A stretch of DNA of 20,253 bases from JAJYZP01 sp049964535 (GCA_049964535.1 JBMFXG010000025.1:1-20253); one strand, 5' to 3'. Shown: positions 6,940-14,813, counted from the stretch's first letter. Program-made: numbers and translations. The notes: generated from the letters alone by a model not told the origin.

Positions 6940-8562
6940 ATGGCAAAGTTGATTGTATTTAACGATGAGGCTCGACGAGCGCTCGAGTCTGGTATGAACC
7001 AGCTCGCAGATGCCGTGAGGGTGACTCTCGGACCTAAGGGTCGAAACGTCGTCTTGGACAAGAAGTGGGGTGCTCCCACCATAACCAACGATGGCGTTTC
7101 TATTGCGAAAGATATTGAGCTCGAGGATCCTTACGAAAGGGTCGGAGCCGAGCTGGTCAAAGAGGTAGCCAAGAAGACCGATGACGTAGCCGGCGACGGT
7201 ACGACTACGGCGACCGTTTTGGCTTGGGCCATGGTTCGAGAGGGTCTCCGCAACGTTGCGGCTGGGGCGAATCCAATGTCTCTCAAACGAGGTATCGAGG
7301 CGGGTCTCGATGCCGCCGTTGGTGCACTACGCGAGATCTCGAAAGAGATTGACTCTGAAGAGCAGATCGCTCAGGTTGCTTCGATCTCTGCGGCCGACAC
7401 GGAGATCGGCTCACTCATCTCCGAGGCTATCGGAAAGGTCGGCAAGGACGGAGTGATCACCGTTGAAGAGTCACAGACCTTTGGTATGGAGATGGATCTC
7501 GTTGAGGGCATGCGTTTCGACAAAGGCTACATCTCACCATACTTTGTAACCGATCCTGAGGCGATGGAGGCGGTTCTCGACGATCCTTATGTCTTGTTGG
7601 TCAGCTCGAAGATTACCGCCGTCCGTGACCTCTTGCCAGTTCTCGAAAAGGTAATGCAGTCAGGTCGTCCACTCTTAATCATCGCTGAAGATATCGAGGG
7701 TGAAGCGCTTGCGACTCTGGTCGTCAACAAGATTCGAGGAACCTTTAAGTCCGTTTCAGTGAAGGCGCCAGGCTTTGGTGAGCGTCGCAAGGCGATGCTT
7801 CAAGACATTGCGATCCTCACCGGTGGACAGGTCATTACTGAAGAAGTTGGCTTGAAGCTCGAGAACGTGACGTTGGATCTATTGGGTAGGGCACGTCGAG
7901 TCGAAGTCTCCAAGGATGAGACGACGATCATTGAAGGTGCGGGAGACGACGCGGATATCAAGGGTCGGATCAGTCAAATCCGTTCAGAGATTGAAAATAC
8001 CGACTCTGATTACGATCGAGAGAAGCTCCAAGAGCGGCTTGCAAAGCTCTCTGGTGGTGTTGCAATCCTAAAGGTCGGGGCCGCCACTGAGGTCGAGCTG
8101 AAGGAAAAGAAGCACCGTATCGAGGACGCTGTTTCAACGACCAAGGCCGCCATTGAGGAGGGTGTGGTTCCAGGTGGAGGAGTTGCACTGCTTCGTTCTC
8201 AGCGCGCCGTGCTCGAAGTAGCGGCCAAGTTAGAGGGTGACGAGGCTACTGGTGCGAGGATCATTGCTCGTGCCGTTGAGGAACCGCTCAAGCAGATTGC
8301 AATTAATGCTGGGCTCGAAGGTGGAGTTGCACTCGAGAGGGTCAAGGCTCTCCCGAACCCATCGGACGGCCTCAACGCTGCCACGGGCGAGTACGAGAAC
8401 CTGCTCGAAGCCGGTGTTATCGATGCGGTCAAGGTGACCAGGTCTGCGCTGCAGAACGCTGCCTCGATTGCGGCTCTCTTCCTGACGACGGAAGCGCTCG
8501 TGGTCGATAAGCCCGAGCCAGCTGCTCCAGCGATGCCAGGTGGAGGCATGGAGGACTACTAA
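6940..8562 (+). CDS. groEL: 60-kDa chaperonin GroEL (orphan, no groES beside it)
   Basis: A group I chaperonin subunit, 540 residues, forming the folding ring in the cytosol. It starts MAKLIVFNDEARRALESGMNQLADAV, has VTLGPKGRNVVLDKKWGAPTITNDGV (nucleotide-binding loop), DDVAGDGTTTATVLA near 85-100 with the catalytic aspartate motif GDGTT, GFGERRKAML in the apical domain and VVPGGGVALL near 410. It ends in a short MPGGGMEDY instead of a long GGM repeat or the histidine-rich tail of actinobacterial GroEL1. This resembles the housekeeping GroEL2 type. A CIRCE site lies directly upstream and an intrinsic terminator downstream, so it is a single-gene unit. The partner groES must lie elsewhere, as in many actinobacteria that have a second groEL copy away from groESL. 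Confidence 0.97.
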   Translation: MAKLIVFNDEARRALESGMNQLADAVRVTLGPKGRNVVLDKKWGAPTITNDGVSIAKDIELEDPYERVGAELVKEVAKKTDDVAGDGTTTATVLAWAMVREGLRNVAAGANPMSLKRGIEAGLDAAVGALREISKEIDSEEQIAQVASISAADTEIGSLISEAIGKVGKDGVITVEESQTFGMEMDLVEGMRFDKGYISPYFVTDPEAMEAVLDDPYVLLVSSKITAVRDLLPVLEKVMQSGRPLLIIAEDIEGEALATLVVNKIRGTFKSVSVKAPGFGERRKAMLQDIAILTGGQVITEEVGLKLENVTLDLLGRARRVEVSKDETTIIEGAGDDADIKGRISQIRSEIENTDSDYDREKLQERLAKLSGGVAILKVGAATEVELKEKKHRIEDAVSTTKAAIEEGVVPGGGVALLRSQRAVLEVAAKLEGDEATGARIIARAVEEPLKQIAINAGLEGGVALERVKALPNPSDGLNAATGEYENLLEAGVIDAVKVTRSALQNAASIAALFLTTEALVVDKPEPAAPAMPGGGMEDY

Positions 8563-8616
8563 ACGATTAGGATACTGCATCGCTCAATCAGTGAGCATGC
8601 GGGTCATGGTCATCAA

Positions 8617-8644
8617 GGGGCCGCCCGTTGGGCGGCCCCTTCTT
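8617..8644 (+). terminator. Intrinsic terminator of groEL
   Basis: GGGGCCGCCC pairs fully with GGGCGGCCCC across a 3-base loop, followed by TTCTT. It lies 55 bp after the groEL stop and isolates it from the lipoprotein operon. Confidence 0.9.
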
Positions 8645-8795
8645 CGCGTAAGGTTCGCAATGCACTAAACTGAGCTGATGACTCGTGCAGATCGTAATGG
8701 AGATCGAAAAAATCGATTTCCAGGTTCATCACACCGTCCTCACAGCTTCGTGTGCAAGAGTTGTTTTTCATGCAATCTAGGGAACCTTTCGTAGG

Positions 8796-9515
8796 ATGAG
8801 AGATCGGTTGCTTGGGATTCGTTTTTTGTCAAGAGACAAGGAGCAAAGATTGGCTCGTGTGCGCCATCTTGCGAAGGGAGCGGTGGGGATTCCAGTCCTA
8901 GCAGTGGTGCTATCGTCTTGCCTTGGCGTCCGATATGACTACATCTCTCACATGACCGCTGGAGGAGGAGACACGTATCTTAAGATCCCTCAAGGATGGA
9001 CGGTCTACGATCAGTCTCAGATTTACGGTGGTAAGCAGTCTCGGGTCTCGAGGGCGCAGCTTAGTCAGATCGAGTCGGTGAGCTGGACAGACATCTTTAC
9101 TCCAAATGGGTCACGAGTCTTCAACCCGAAGTTAGGTTTTGGTTCAAATGTTCCTGTTGGAGTTGTTGATGCTGTCGAGCTCACGGGTTCGACGAGGCAG
9201 AACTTCTCTCTCGCCTCTCTGAGAACGCTGATTCTTCCGACCGATCCGCTCGGGGCGTCGAGCGGAGGTTATCACTACAAGGTGACTGCGTACAAGGAGT
9301 TTACGCGAGCAAGTGGCTTTCGGGGGAGCTCCATGACCGTTCGAATCACTCCGCCGAGTGGTCCAGTTTCAGTGTTGACACAGGATGCGGTCGTGGACGC
9401 CGGGACTAACTGGGTCTACTTCGTGGGAGTCGGGTGCTCAGCAAAGTGTTTCAGCTCATATCAATCGTCAATTTCTACAATCGTTAATTCTTGGAATGTG
9501 AAGGCGGAGAAGTAA
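8796..9515 (+). CDS. Predicted lipoprotein of unknown function
   Basis: A 239-residue protein I do not recognise. After a basic N-terminus a hydrophobic stretch (GIPVLAVVLSSC, about residues 31-42) ends in a lipobox LSSC with Cys42 as the lipidated residue, predicting an outward-facing membrane-anchored protein. The N-region is longer than usual, so the real start may be internal. The rest lacks membrane segments, is rich in Ser, Thr and Gly, and contains IPQGWTVYDQSQ and NWVYFVGVGC, reminiscent of small surface domains in which a secreted protein is scored for hydrophobic cargo, but this is not a firm match. Its stop overlaps the start of the FtsH-like gene by one base, so the two are translationally coupled and may work together at the membrane. 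Confidence 0.75.
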   Translation: MRDRLLGIRFLSRDKEQRLARVRHLAKGAVGIPVLAVVLSSCLGVRYDYISHMTAGGGDTYLKIPQGWTVYDQSQIYGGKQSRVSRAQLSQIESVSWTDIFTPNGSRVFNPKLGFGSNVPVGVVDAVELTGSTRQNFSLASLRTLILPTDPLGASSGGYHYKVTAYKEFTRASGFRGSSMTVRITPPSGPVSVLTQDAVVDAGTNWVYFVGVGCSAKCFSSYQSSISTIVNSWNVKAEK

Positions 9516-11953
9516 TGCAGGATCTCGAGTCGCACGGAACTCCATCAGAGGAAGAGTTGGGAGTTCGGTTTGTCCGAAAACCGCTTGAAGTATGGGATCG
9601 GCTCAAATTTCTAGCCCTCTTTTTAGTTGTTTGGGTCGCATTTGTAGCGGTCTCTTCGAATAACAATCCCCTGGAGTCACTGTCGACTGCGGCAAGGTTG
9701 GTGTCGCAGAATGAATGGTGGCTCATCATCTTGATAGCTATTGAGCTTCTTCGGCAGCTCAACTATCTTGTGCTCGAGCACAGCCCAGGTTGGTTTGCAT
9801 ACTGGAACTCCTCTGTAGTGTCGCGCTTCTCTGGCATTGGGAAGGACTGGGACGACTGGACGCGATTTCGGGTTACCCGAGTCGCTAAGGTCGTGCTTGT
9901 GCTGGCCTTGCTGTCGGTAGTGCTCGCAGCCCACTATCACCAATCGCCGTTTGTGGCACTTTTCTTGGCACCTGCTGCTTTGATCAACAATCTTCCTACG
10001 ATTCTTCAATTTGCCTTGTACATGGTGCTGATCATTGCACAGTTCGCGGCTCTTTTTTGGTTTATGGCTCGGGGTGGGGTAGAGACCTATTTCCCCGGAG
10101 ATATTAAGACGCGCTTCTCTGACGTTTGGGGACAAGACAGTGTTCTCGAGAAAATTAAAGAGAACATCATCTTCTTGAAAGACCCTGAGATTATTGAAGA
10201 ACGGGGAGGGTACGTTCCAGGCGGTATTCTTCTGTGGGGTCCTCCAGGAACTGGTAAGACGCTGATGGCCGAGGCCGTAGCGGGAGAGACAGAAAACCCC
10301 TTCGTGTTTGTCGATCCAGGTGCTTTTACCTCAATGTTTTTCGGTATTGGGGTCCTGAAGGTCAAAGGTCTCTTCCGTAAGCTCCGCAAGCTTGCCCTCC
10401 GCTATGGCGGGGTCGTCGTGTTCATGGACGAGGCCGACACCCTTGGGAGTCGAGGCAACATGGCGGGAGTGCAGTCTCAGTTTCGCAGTGCTTCGCACGG
10501 TGGCGTTTTTGGGGACCTCTGTCACGGACCGAACTACCTCAGCGCTTCGAGCTCGGAGATCGTTACACGGGAGTTGCTCTTTGGTGGTGGAAATTCCGAC
10601 GAGCCTGCCCCCCGTCGTTGGAGTCGATACGTCTTCCCAGGTGGAGGGATGGGAGGCGGCAGCGGTTCATCGAGTTTCGATGGAACCCTTCAGGCACTCC
10701 TCACCGAGTTGTCGGGTTTGAAGAAGCCGCGTGGATTCTTCAACCGCGTCGTTCGTCGGTCGCTTGGACTTCCGCCGAAGAGTCCGCCGAAGTATCGGAT
10801 GCTGATCATGATGGCTTCCAATATGCCGGAGTCCTTGGATCAAGCTCTCCTGCGGCCTGGTCGATTGGACCGGATCTACAAGGTCGGATATCCCTCGAAA
10901 GAGGGGCGGGTGCGCACCTACATGGGGTATCTTTCCAAGGTTCAACACAATTTGACCGATGCTGAAATCGATCGTCTGGCTACGATTACTCCCTACGCAA
11001 CTGGTGCGACTATCAAAGATCTTGTGAATGAGGCGCTTATCAACACGATTCGGGACGGTCGAGAGGTCATTACCTGGCCCGATGTTGTAAAGGCAAAGCA
11101 GCTCAAAGAGCTCGGCCCTCCAGAGGATGTTGAATATATCCATCGAGAGCGTCATGCCGTGGCGGTTCATGAGGCCTGCCACGCAGTGACTGCAGCTAGA
11201 GTTCGTCATCACCTCGCTATCGACATGGCCACGATTGAAAAAGGAGGGACCTATCTGGGGATGGTCTCCTCGATCAAACCAGAAGATCAGTTCACGAACT
11301 GGAGAAGTGAGTTCGAGGCCGACATTATGGTCTCCTTGGCTTCCTTGGCTGGCGAGAGATTGTTCTTCCAGGGGGATAACTCTTCTGGGGTATCCGGTGA
11401 CCTCGAGGCTGCGACGGTCATAGCGTCCTTGATGGAGGCCCATTGGGGTATGGGTTCGACGATCAGCTCTCAGCGTGCATCACAGGTTCTTGGGTTCGGT
11501 GGCGGAGGTTCCAATCAGCGGAGGAGCCCGGGAGGAAAGGAAGGTAATCAACCTCGTCCTCGTGGGCTCGACGATCGAGTCGAAGCGAAGCTAGAAGAGC
11601 TCTATAACGACGTCACCCGGCTTCTCGAGGAGAATCGAGCACAGGTCCTGGCCGTGGCACATGCGTTAGAAGCCCATAAGACGGTGACGGGCGAGGACAT
11701 TGAAGCGATAGTTGAGTTCCGTAAGGGGCCGATTATCGATGGCACGCCGTATGGTGATCCGTCGGTTCAGCGTGAACTCGAGGAGTATCATCTCGCAGCG
11801 GTCGAGGCTCATCGCAACCATACGAATGTATCGTTTGTGCTGCCGATCGTTGGCAAGGGTCAGATAGTTGATCCTTCCAGAGTGAGAGAGATTGATACAC
11901 AAGTCTCAGTGGCATGGAATCAGGGAGATGAGCTTGGTGGAGAACATGAGTGA
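9515..11953 (+). CDS. FtsH-like membrane AAA ATPase/M41 metalloprotease with long insertion
   Basis: An 812-residue ATP-driven membrane protease. Hydrophobic segments lie at about 31-47, 68-87, 124-140 and 163-184, against two in classical FtsH. The AAA module has Walker A GPPGTGKT (242-249), a pore loop FFGIG, Walker B VVVFMDE (300-306), and LLRPGRLDR (445-453) with arginine fingers. The M41 domain has zinc motif HEACH (552-556) and a likely third ligand Asp629 in GVSGDLEAAT, so proteolysis should be intact. Residues about 315-388 form a Gly/Ser-rich insertion after Walker B where FtsH has a short loop. A second short insertion with basic residues follows SGLKKPRG. ATG at 9515 overlaps the lipoprotein stop (TAATG), with GGAG 5 bases upstream. 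Its end overlaps hemQ. Targets are unknown; control of haem synthesis or lipoprotein turnover is inference. Confidence 0.88.
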   Translation: MQDLESHGTPSEEELGVRFVRKPLEVWDRLKFLALFLVVWVAFVAVSSNNNPLESLSTAARLVSQNEWWLIILIAIELLRQLNYLVLEHSPGWFAYWNSSVVSRFSGIGKDWDDWTRFRVTRVAKVVLVLALLSVVLAAHYHQSPFVALFLAPAALINNLPTILQFALYMVLIIAQFAALFWFMARGGVETYFPGDIKTRFSDVWGQDSVLEKIKENIIFLKDPEIIEERGGYVPGGILLWGPPGTGKTLMAEAVAGETENPFVFVDPGAFTSMFFGIGVLKVKGLFRKLRKLALRYGGVVVFMDEADTLGSRGNMAGVQSQFRSASHGGVFGDLCHGPNYLSASSSEIVTRELLFGGGNSDEPAPRRWSRYVFPGGGMGGGSGSSSFDGTLQALLTELSGLKKPRGFFNRVVRRSLGLPPKSPPKYRMLIMMASNMPESLDQALLRPGRLDRIYKVGYPSKEGRVRTYMGYLSKVQHNLTDAEIDRLATITPYATGATIKDLVNEALINTIRDGREVITWPDVVKAKQLKELGPPEDVEYIHRERHAVAVHEACHAVTAARVRHHLAIDMATIEKGGTYLGMVSSIKPEDQFTNWRSEFEADIMVSLASLAGERLFFQGDNSSGVSGDLEAATVIASLMEAHWGMGSTISSQRASQVLGFGGGGSNQRRSPGGKEGNQPRPRGLDDRVEAKLEELYNDVTRLLEENRAQVLAVAHALEAHKTVTGEDIEAIVEFRKGPIIDGTPYGDPSVQRELEEYHLAAVEAHRNHTNVSFVLPIVGKGQIVDPSRVREIDTQVSVAWNQGDELGGEHE

Positions 11954-12653
11954 TGCGGTGGAGAGAGTAGAGATCGGCTCGGAGGGTTCACCGCGCGAAG
12001 GGTGGGGTGTTTTACATCTTTTCTGCCGAGTAGGACGAGGTTTTGATCCGCAGCGAGTTGAATCGGCGTGCAAGGCGCTGATTGACGATGGGTATCAGCT
12101 TGTTACCTATGCAGTACTGGGGCATAAGGCGGATATCGGCTTCATGGCCTTGGGGCCAGATCTGTGGCGTTTGAGGCGGTTCCAGAGTGATATTGAGGCG
12201 AGCTCTGTCGAGATTGCCTACTCGTACTTCTCTCTCACTGAGGTCTCCGAGTACGCAAAGGGTATGCCGATGGACCGAAAGGCTCCTCGCTTGTATCCGA
12301 CACTGCCGCCTGCCGGTAAGCGTGCGATCTGCTTTTATCCGATGTCCAAACGTCGAGAAGAGTCAAACAATTGGTATGCACTTCCTTATGAGGAGCGCGA
12401 GCGGTTGATGTACGAGCATGGTGCGAGCGGCAGAAAGTTCGCAGGAAGAGTGCTCCAGCTGATCACTGGTTCCACCGGACTCGATGACTATGAGTGGGGT
12501 GTGACCCTCTTTGCTGAGCGTCCGGACGATCTGAAAGAGGTCGTGTATACGATGCGGTTCGACGAGGCCTCGACTCTTTACGCAGACTTTGGTCCGTTCT
12601 ATGCCGGTCTAGTCGCGGACGTAGATGAAGTGCTTGCTCTCTTTCATGCGTAG
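11946..12653 (+). CDS. hemQ: Coproheme decarboxylase HemQ (ChdC), chlorite dismutase family
   Basis: It converts iron-coproporphyrin III to haem b with peroxide, the last step of the coproporphyrin pathway of Gram-positive bacteria. The 235-residue protein has the expected signature: CFYPMSK with the catalytic Tyr131 and Lys135, NNWYALPYEERERLM, EHG with proximal haem ligand His158, GRKFAGRVLQLITGSTGLDDYEWGVTLF, and VYTMRFDEAST. The PMSK, ITGS and GLDDYEWGVTLF segments look more like Bacillus HemQ than like the mycobacterial protein. ATG at 11946 overlaps the protease stop by 8 bases, with GGTGGAG just upstream; an open stretch back to 11892 lacks a ribosome site. No other haem genes are in the window. 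Co-translation with a membrane protease suggests linked control. Confidence 0.93.
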   Translation: MSDAVERVEIGSEGSPREGWGVLHLFCRVGRGFDPQRVESACKALIDDGYQLVTYAVLGHKADIGFMALGPDLWRLRRFQSDIEASSVEIAYSYFSLTEVSEYAKGMPMDRKAPRLYPTLPPAGKRAICFYPMSKRREESNNWYALPYEERERLMYEHGASGRKFAGRVLQLITGSTGLDDYEWGVTLFAERPDDLKEVVYTMRFDEASTLYADFGPFYAGLVADVDEVLALFHA

Positions 12654-12686
12654 GGATCGGACCCTGCTCAGTTCGGGCAAAGGCTG

Positions 12687-13601
12687 GTGACTCCTAGACT
12701 GACGGCTGTGAATTTTACGGCTACGGGGAACCATCGCGATCTTATCCCACCTGGATCCGATGTAGAGAGATCCTGGGTCGCGCTCTGTGAGGTGCTGTCC
12801 CGATTAGGTAGTGTTGTGGTCGGCTTCTCTGGGGGAGTCGACTCGGCTCTCTTGGCGTATGCTGCTCGGTCCGCCTTGGGTCGGTTTCGAACTCTCGCCG
12901 CAACGGCGGTTTCAGCATCCTTGCCTTCTGAAGATCGAGTCCACTGCCGGAGCTTTGCTCAGGAGTTCGACATCGAGTTTCTTGAGGTTGTGACGAACGA
13001 GTTTGAAGACCCGCGCTATCTCAGGAACGATACGATGCGGTGCTACTACTGCAAATCAGCCTTAATGGACCAGCTTGGGCCTTTGGCAAACCAGCGAGGT
13101 GCGGTTGCTGTGCTTGGGGTCAATCTCGATGACCTCTCAGACCATCGGCCGGGTCAAGATGCCGCTCGTGAGGCGGGAGCGGCCTTCCCTTTTGTCGATG
13201 CCGGCATCGACAAAGCACAAATTCGAGATCTCTCAAGGGCTCTCCAACTGCCAACTTGGGATAGGCCCCAGGCGGCTTGCCTATCGTCACGTATTCCCCA
13301 CGGTACTCCGGTCACCCTCTCTGCTCTTTCGAGAGTTGCTCGGGCCGAACGCGCACTGCGTCGGTTGGGAATTCGAGAGCTTCGGGTGCGGCATCACGAT
13401 AGTGTGGCACGCCTGGAGGTCGGAGTTGATGATTTGACGAGCGTTTTGGAGCAGCGAGTGGAGATTATCGAGCGCGTCAAACGGGCCGGATATCGCTTTG
13501 TCAGTCTTGACCTCGAAGGGTTTCGGTCCGGTTCACTGCACGAGGCTGGGCTCGCTGAGAACGATTCGGTGGAGTTCATTCAGGAGGTAGTCGAGCAATG
13601 A
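12687..13601 (+). CDS. larE: LarE-family ATP-dependent sulfur transferase
   Basis: LarE adenylates and sulfurates a pyridinium dicarboxylate to build the nickel-pincer cofactor of lactate racemase. The 304-residue protein has the PP-loop FSGGVDS (about 47-53), DTMRCYYCKSAL with Cys119 and Cys122, NLDDLSDHRPG, and PQAACLSSRIPHG with Cys198. By spacing from the PP-loop, Cys198 corresponds to the sacrificial Cys176 of Lactobacillus plantarum LarE. Together with the CxxC this makes the three-cysteine type, which in Thermotoga binds an iron-sulfur cluster and acts catalytically (recalled, not checked). No larA, larB or larC is nearby, so another sulfur-transfer role is possible. It lies 33 bases after hemQ and overlaps the NIL gene by ATGA. 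The GTG start at 12687 is uncertain; GTG 12708 is an alternative. Confidence 0.88.
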   Translation: MTPRLTAVNFTATGNHRDLIPPGSDVERSWVALCEVLSRLGSVVVGFSGGVDSALLAYAARSALGRFRTLAATAVSASLPSEDRVHCRSFAQEFDIEFLEVVTNEFEDPRYLRNDTMRCYYCKSALMDQLGPLANQRGAVAVLGVNLDDLSDHRPGQDAAREAGAAFPFVDAGIDKAQIRDLSRALQLPTWDRPQAACLSSRIPHGTPVTLSALSRVARAERALRRLGIRELRVRHHDSVARLEVGVDDLTSVLEQRVEIIERVKRAGYRFVSLDLEGFRSGSLHEAGLAENDSVEFIQEVVEQ

Positions 13602-13834
13602 CACAGAGGGTGAAGTTAATCTATCCTGATCAGCTGGTCACTGTCCCCGTGATCGCCCAGCTCGCAAGGGATTTTGATGTTTTGGCAAATATCCGGCGAG
13701 CTGCGGTAGATGCTGGGACCGGCTGGATTATCTGTGAACTGGAGGGCGAAGCAAAGGCTCGTCAAGATGCTGTGGCTTGGCTCGTTAGCCTAGGGGTCGA
13801 AGTTGATAATCTGGGTGACGTCGTCGAGAGCTAG
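13598..13834 (+). CDS. Stand-alone NIL-domain protein
   Basis: A 78-residue protein consisting of one NIL domain, the ferredoxin-like fold found at the C-terminus of the methionine importer ATPase MetN, where it senses methionine. Matching features are RVKLIYPDQLVTVPVIAQLARDFDV at the N-terminus, IRRAAVDAGTGWIICELEGE in the middle and AVAWLVSLGVEVDNLG at the end. Its ATG overlaps the larE stop (ATGA), so both are translated together. NIL domains also occur with ferredoxin modules in archaeal homocysteine synthesis. The pairing with a sulfur transferase therefore hints at sulfur amino-acid metabolism, as partner or sensor. That role is inference. Confidence 0.85.
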   Translation: MTQRVKLIYPDQLVTVPVIAQLARDFDVLANIRRAAVDAGTGWIICELEGEAKARQDAVAWLVSLGVEVDNLGDVVES

Positions 13835-13864
13835 AGGTAGTAGCTCGTCAGCGGCTTGTCCGCC

Positions 13865-14068
13865 TTAGGAGGGTGGGGTATCCTTCTTCCTCTTATCCGG
13901 CATCTTCCAGCCAAGCTTCGAAATTCCGGCTCGGGCCTCGAAGAAGAGACAGTCGCTAGGACAGGCAAAGGGAAGGTCATTGTTGACCTTGAGTTTACAG
14001 CGCTCGAGCTTGTCAGAGAGGGAAACGCTTTGGAGGACGTAGTGTTTGCAGTTATCTCGGACGCTCAC
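13865..14068 (-). CDS. Small four-cysteine protein, function unknown
   Basis: A 67-residue minus-strand frame reading DNCKHYVLQSVSLS, ERCKLKVNND and PFACPSDCLFFEAR, with Cys at 7, 24, 36 and 40 and a basic tail. The layout C-x16-C-x11-C-x3-C with aromatic residues next to the cysteines is typical of a small zinc- or iron-sulfur-binding fold. I have an impression of similar short actinobacterial hypothetical proteins but cannot name a family. The GTG start at 14068 is chosen because the motif begins right after it; no ribosome site is visible. The frame is open to 14188, into the NUDIX gene. It converges with the larE-NIL operon. The plus-strand frame at 13856-14089 looks like its shadow. Confidence 0.6.
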   Translation of the reverse strand: MSVRDNCKHYVLQSVSLSDKLERCKLKVNNDLPFACPSDCLFFEARAGISKLGWKMPDKRKKDTPPS

Positions 14069-14135
14069 GTTATGAGGATAGTCGTTTAAAGTCGGGTTGG
14101 AGACTCTGGTCGATGAGTAACTACCATGGTGAGTG

Positions 14136-14813
14136 ATGTCAGTGTCTCCGAGTGATCTTTTGAGGTGGTCCGAGCAGATTGCGGCCACGGCGCGTACGGG
14201 GTTGGGGTTCTCTGAGAGTTTGTACGAGCGGGAGCGCTATGAGGAAATCCTCAAGATAGCGGCAGAGATGCGCCTAGCTTCAGGTTTCGATGGAGAAGGT
14301 TTCAGTGTTCAACAGACCGATGATGAAGAGCTCGTCGAACTCTGGCGCTCAAGAGTCGGTGTTGGAGTGAGTGGTTACGTCACCCCGAAGGTCTCAGTAG
14401 CTGCAATCGTTCTCAATCAGGATGCTGAGATCCTGTTGATTCAGCGCAGTGATTCGGGCGTGTGGCTTTACCCCACTGGCTGGGCCGATGTTGGTTACTC
14501 CCCGGCAGAAGTAGTTGTGAAAGAGGTTCGGGAGGAGACCGGGATCGAAGTTCTTCCCGAACGCATCCTTGCCGTGGTCGACTCCATGAGAACCGGCTTT
14601 ACCGCTATTCCGATGTATTCAATCGTTTTTCTCTGTCGAGTGCTTGGTGGTGAGTTGCGGCGGCATCCCTTGGAAACGCTCGATGTTGGTTGGTTCTCGT
14701 TGAGTAACCTCCCTGCCTCAATGGCTCGCCTTGTCGAGCGTGTGCCCTATCTCTCAGATCTCTTTGAGGAGGAGAAGGGCGATAAATCGGCCTTCTTTGA
14801 TCTTCCCCGGTAG
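14136..14813 (+). CDS. NUDIX hydrolase with Nudix_N-type N-terminal domain
   Basis: Such enzymes hydrolyse nucleoside diphosphates linked to another group, for instance ADP-ribose. The 225-residue protein has an N-terminal helical part (LLRWSEQIAATARTG, ERERYEEILKIAAEM) as in the YjhB-like group, then KVSVAAIVLNQDAEILLIQR opening the NUDIX fold. The NUDIX box spans about 115-137: GWADVGYSPAEVVVKEVREETGI. The metal-binding core K-E-V-R-E-E-T-G is present with Lys for the usual Arg, while the usual first Glu (GE) is Tyr121. ATG at 14136 directly follows GTG 14133; an in-frame stop lies just before, so the start can only be one of these. Substrate unknown. Confidence 0.88.
   Translation: MSVSPSDLLRWSEQIAATARTGLGFSESLYERERYEEILKIAAEMRLASGFDGEGFSVQQTDDEELVELWRSRVGVGVSGYVTPKVSVAAIVLNQDAEILLIQRSDSGVWLYPTGWADVGYSPAEVVVKEVREETGIEVLPERILAVVDSMRTGFTAIPMYSIVFLCRVLGGELRRHPLETLDVGWFSLSNLPASMARLVERVPYLSDLFEEEKGDKSAFFDLPR

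Noticed and set aside
10667..11443. 258-residue minus-strand frame inside the FtsH-like gene
   Set aside because: It is fully inside a gene with intact AAA and M41 motifs, so it is an antisense shadow.
13828..13846. GAGCTA...TAGCTC small inverted repeat after the NIL gene
   Set aside because: Only six pairs and no T-run; too weak to call a terminator.
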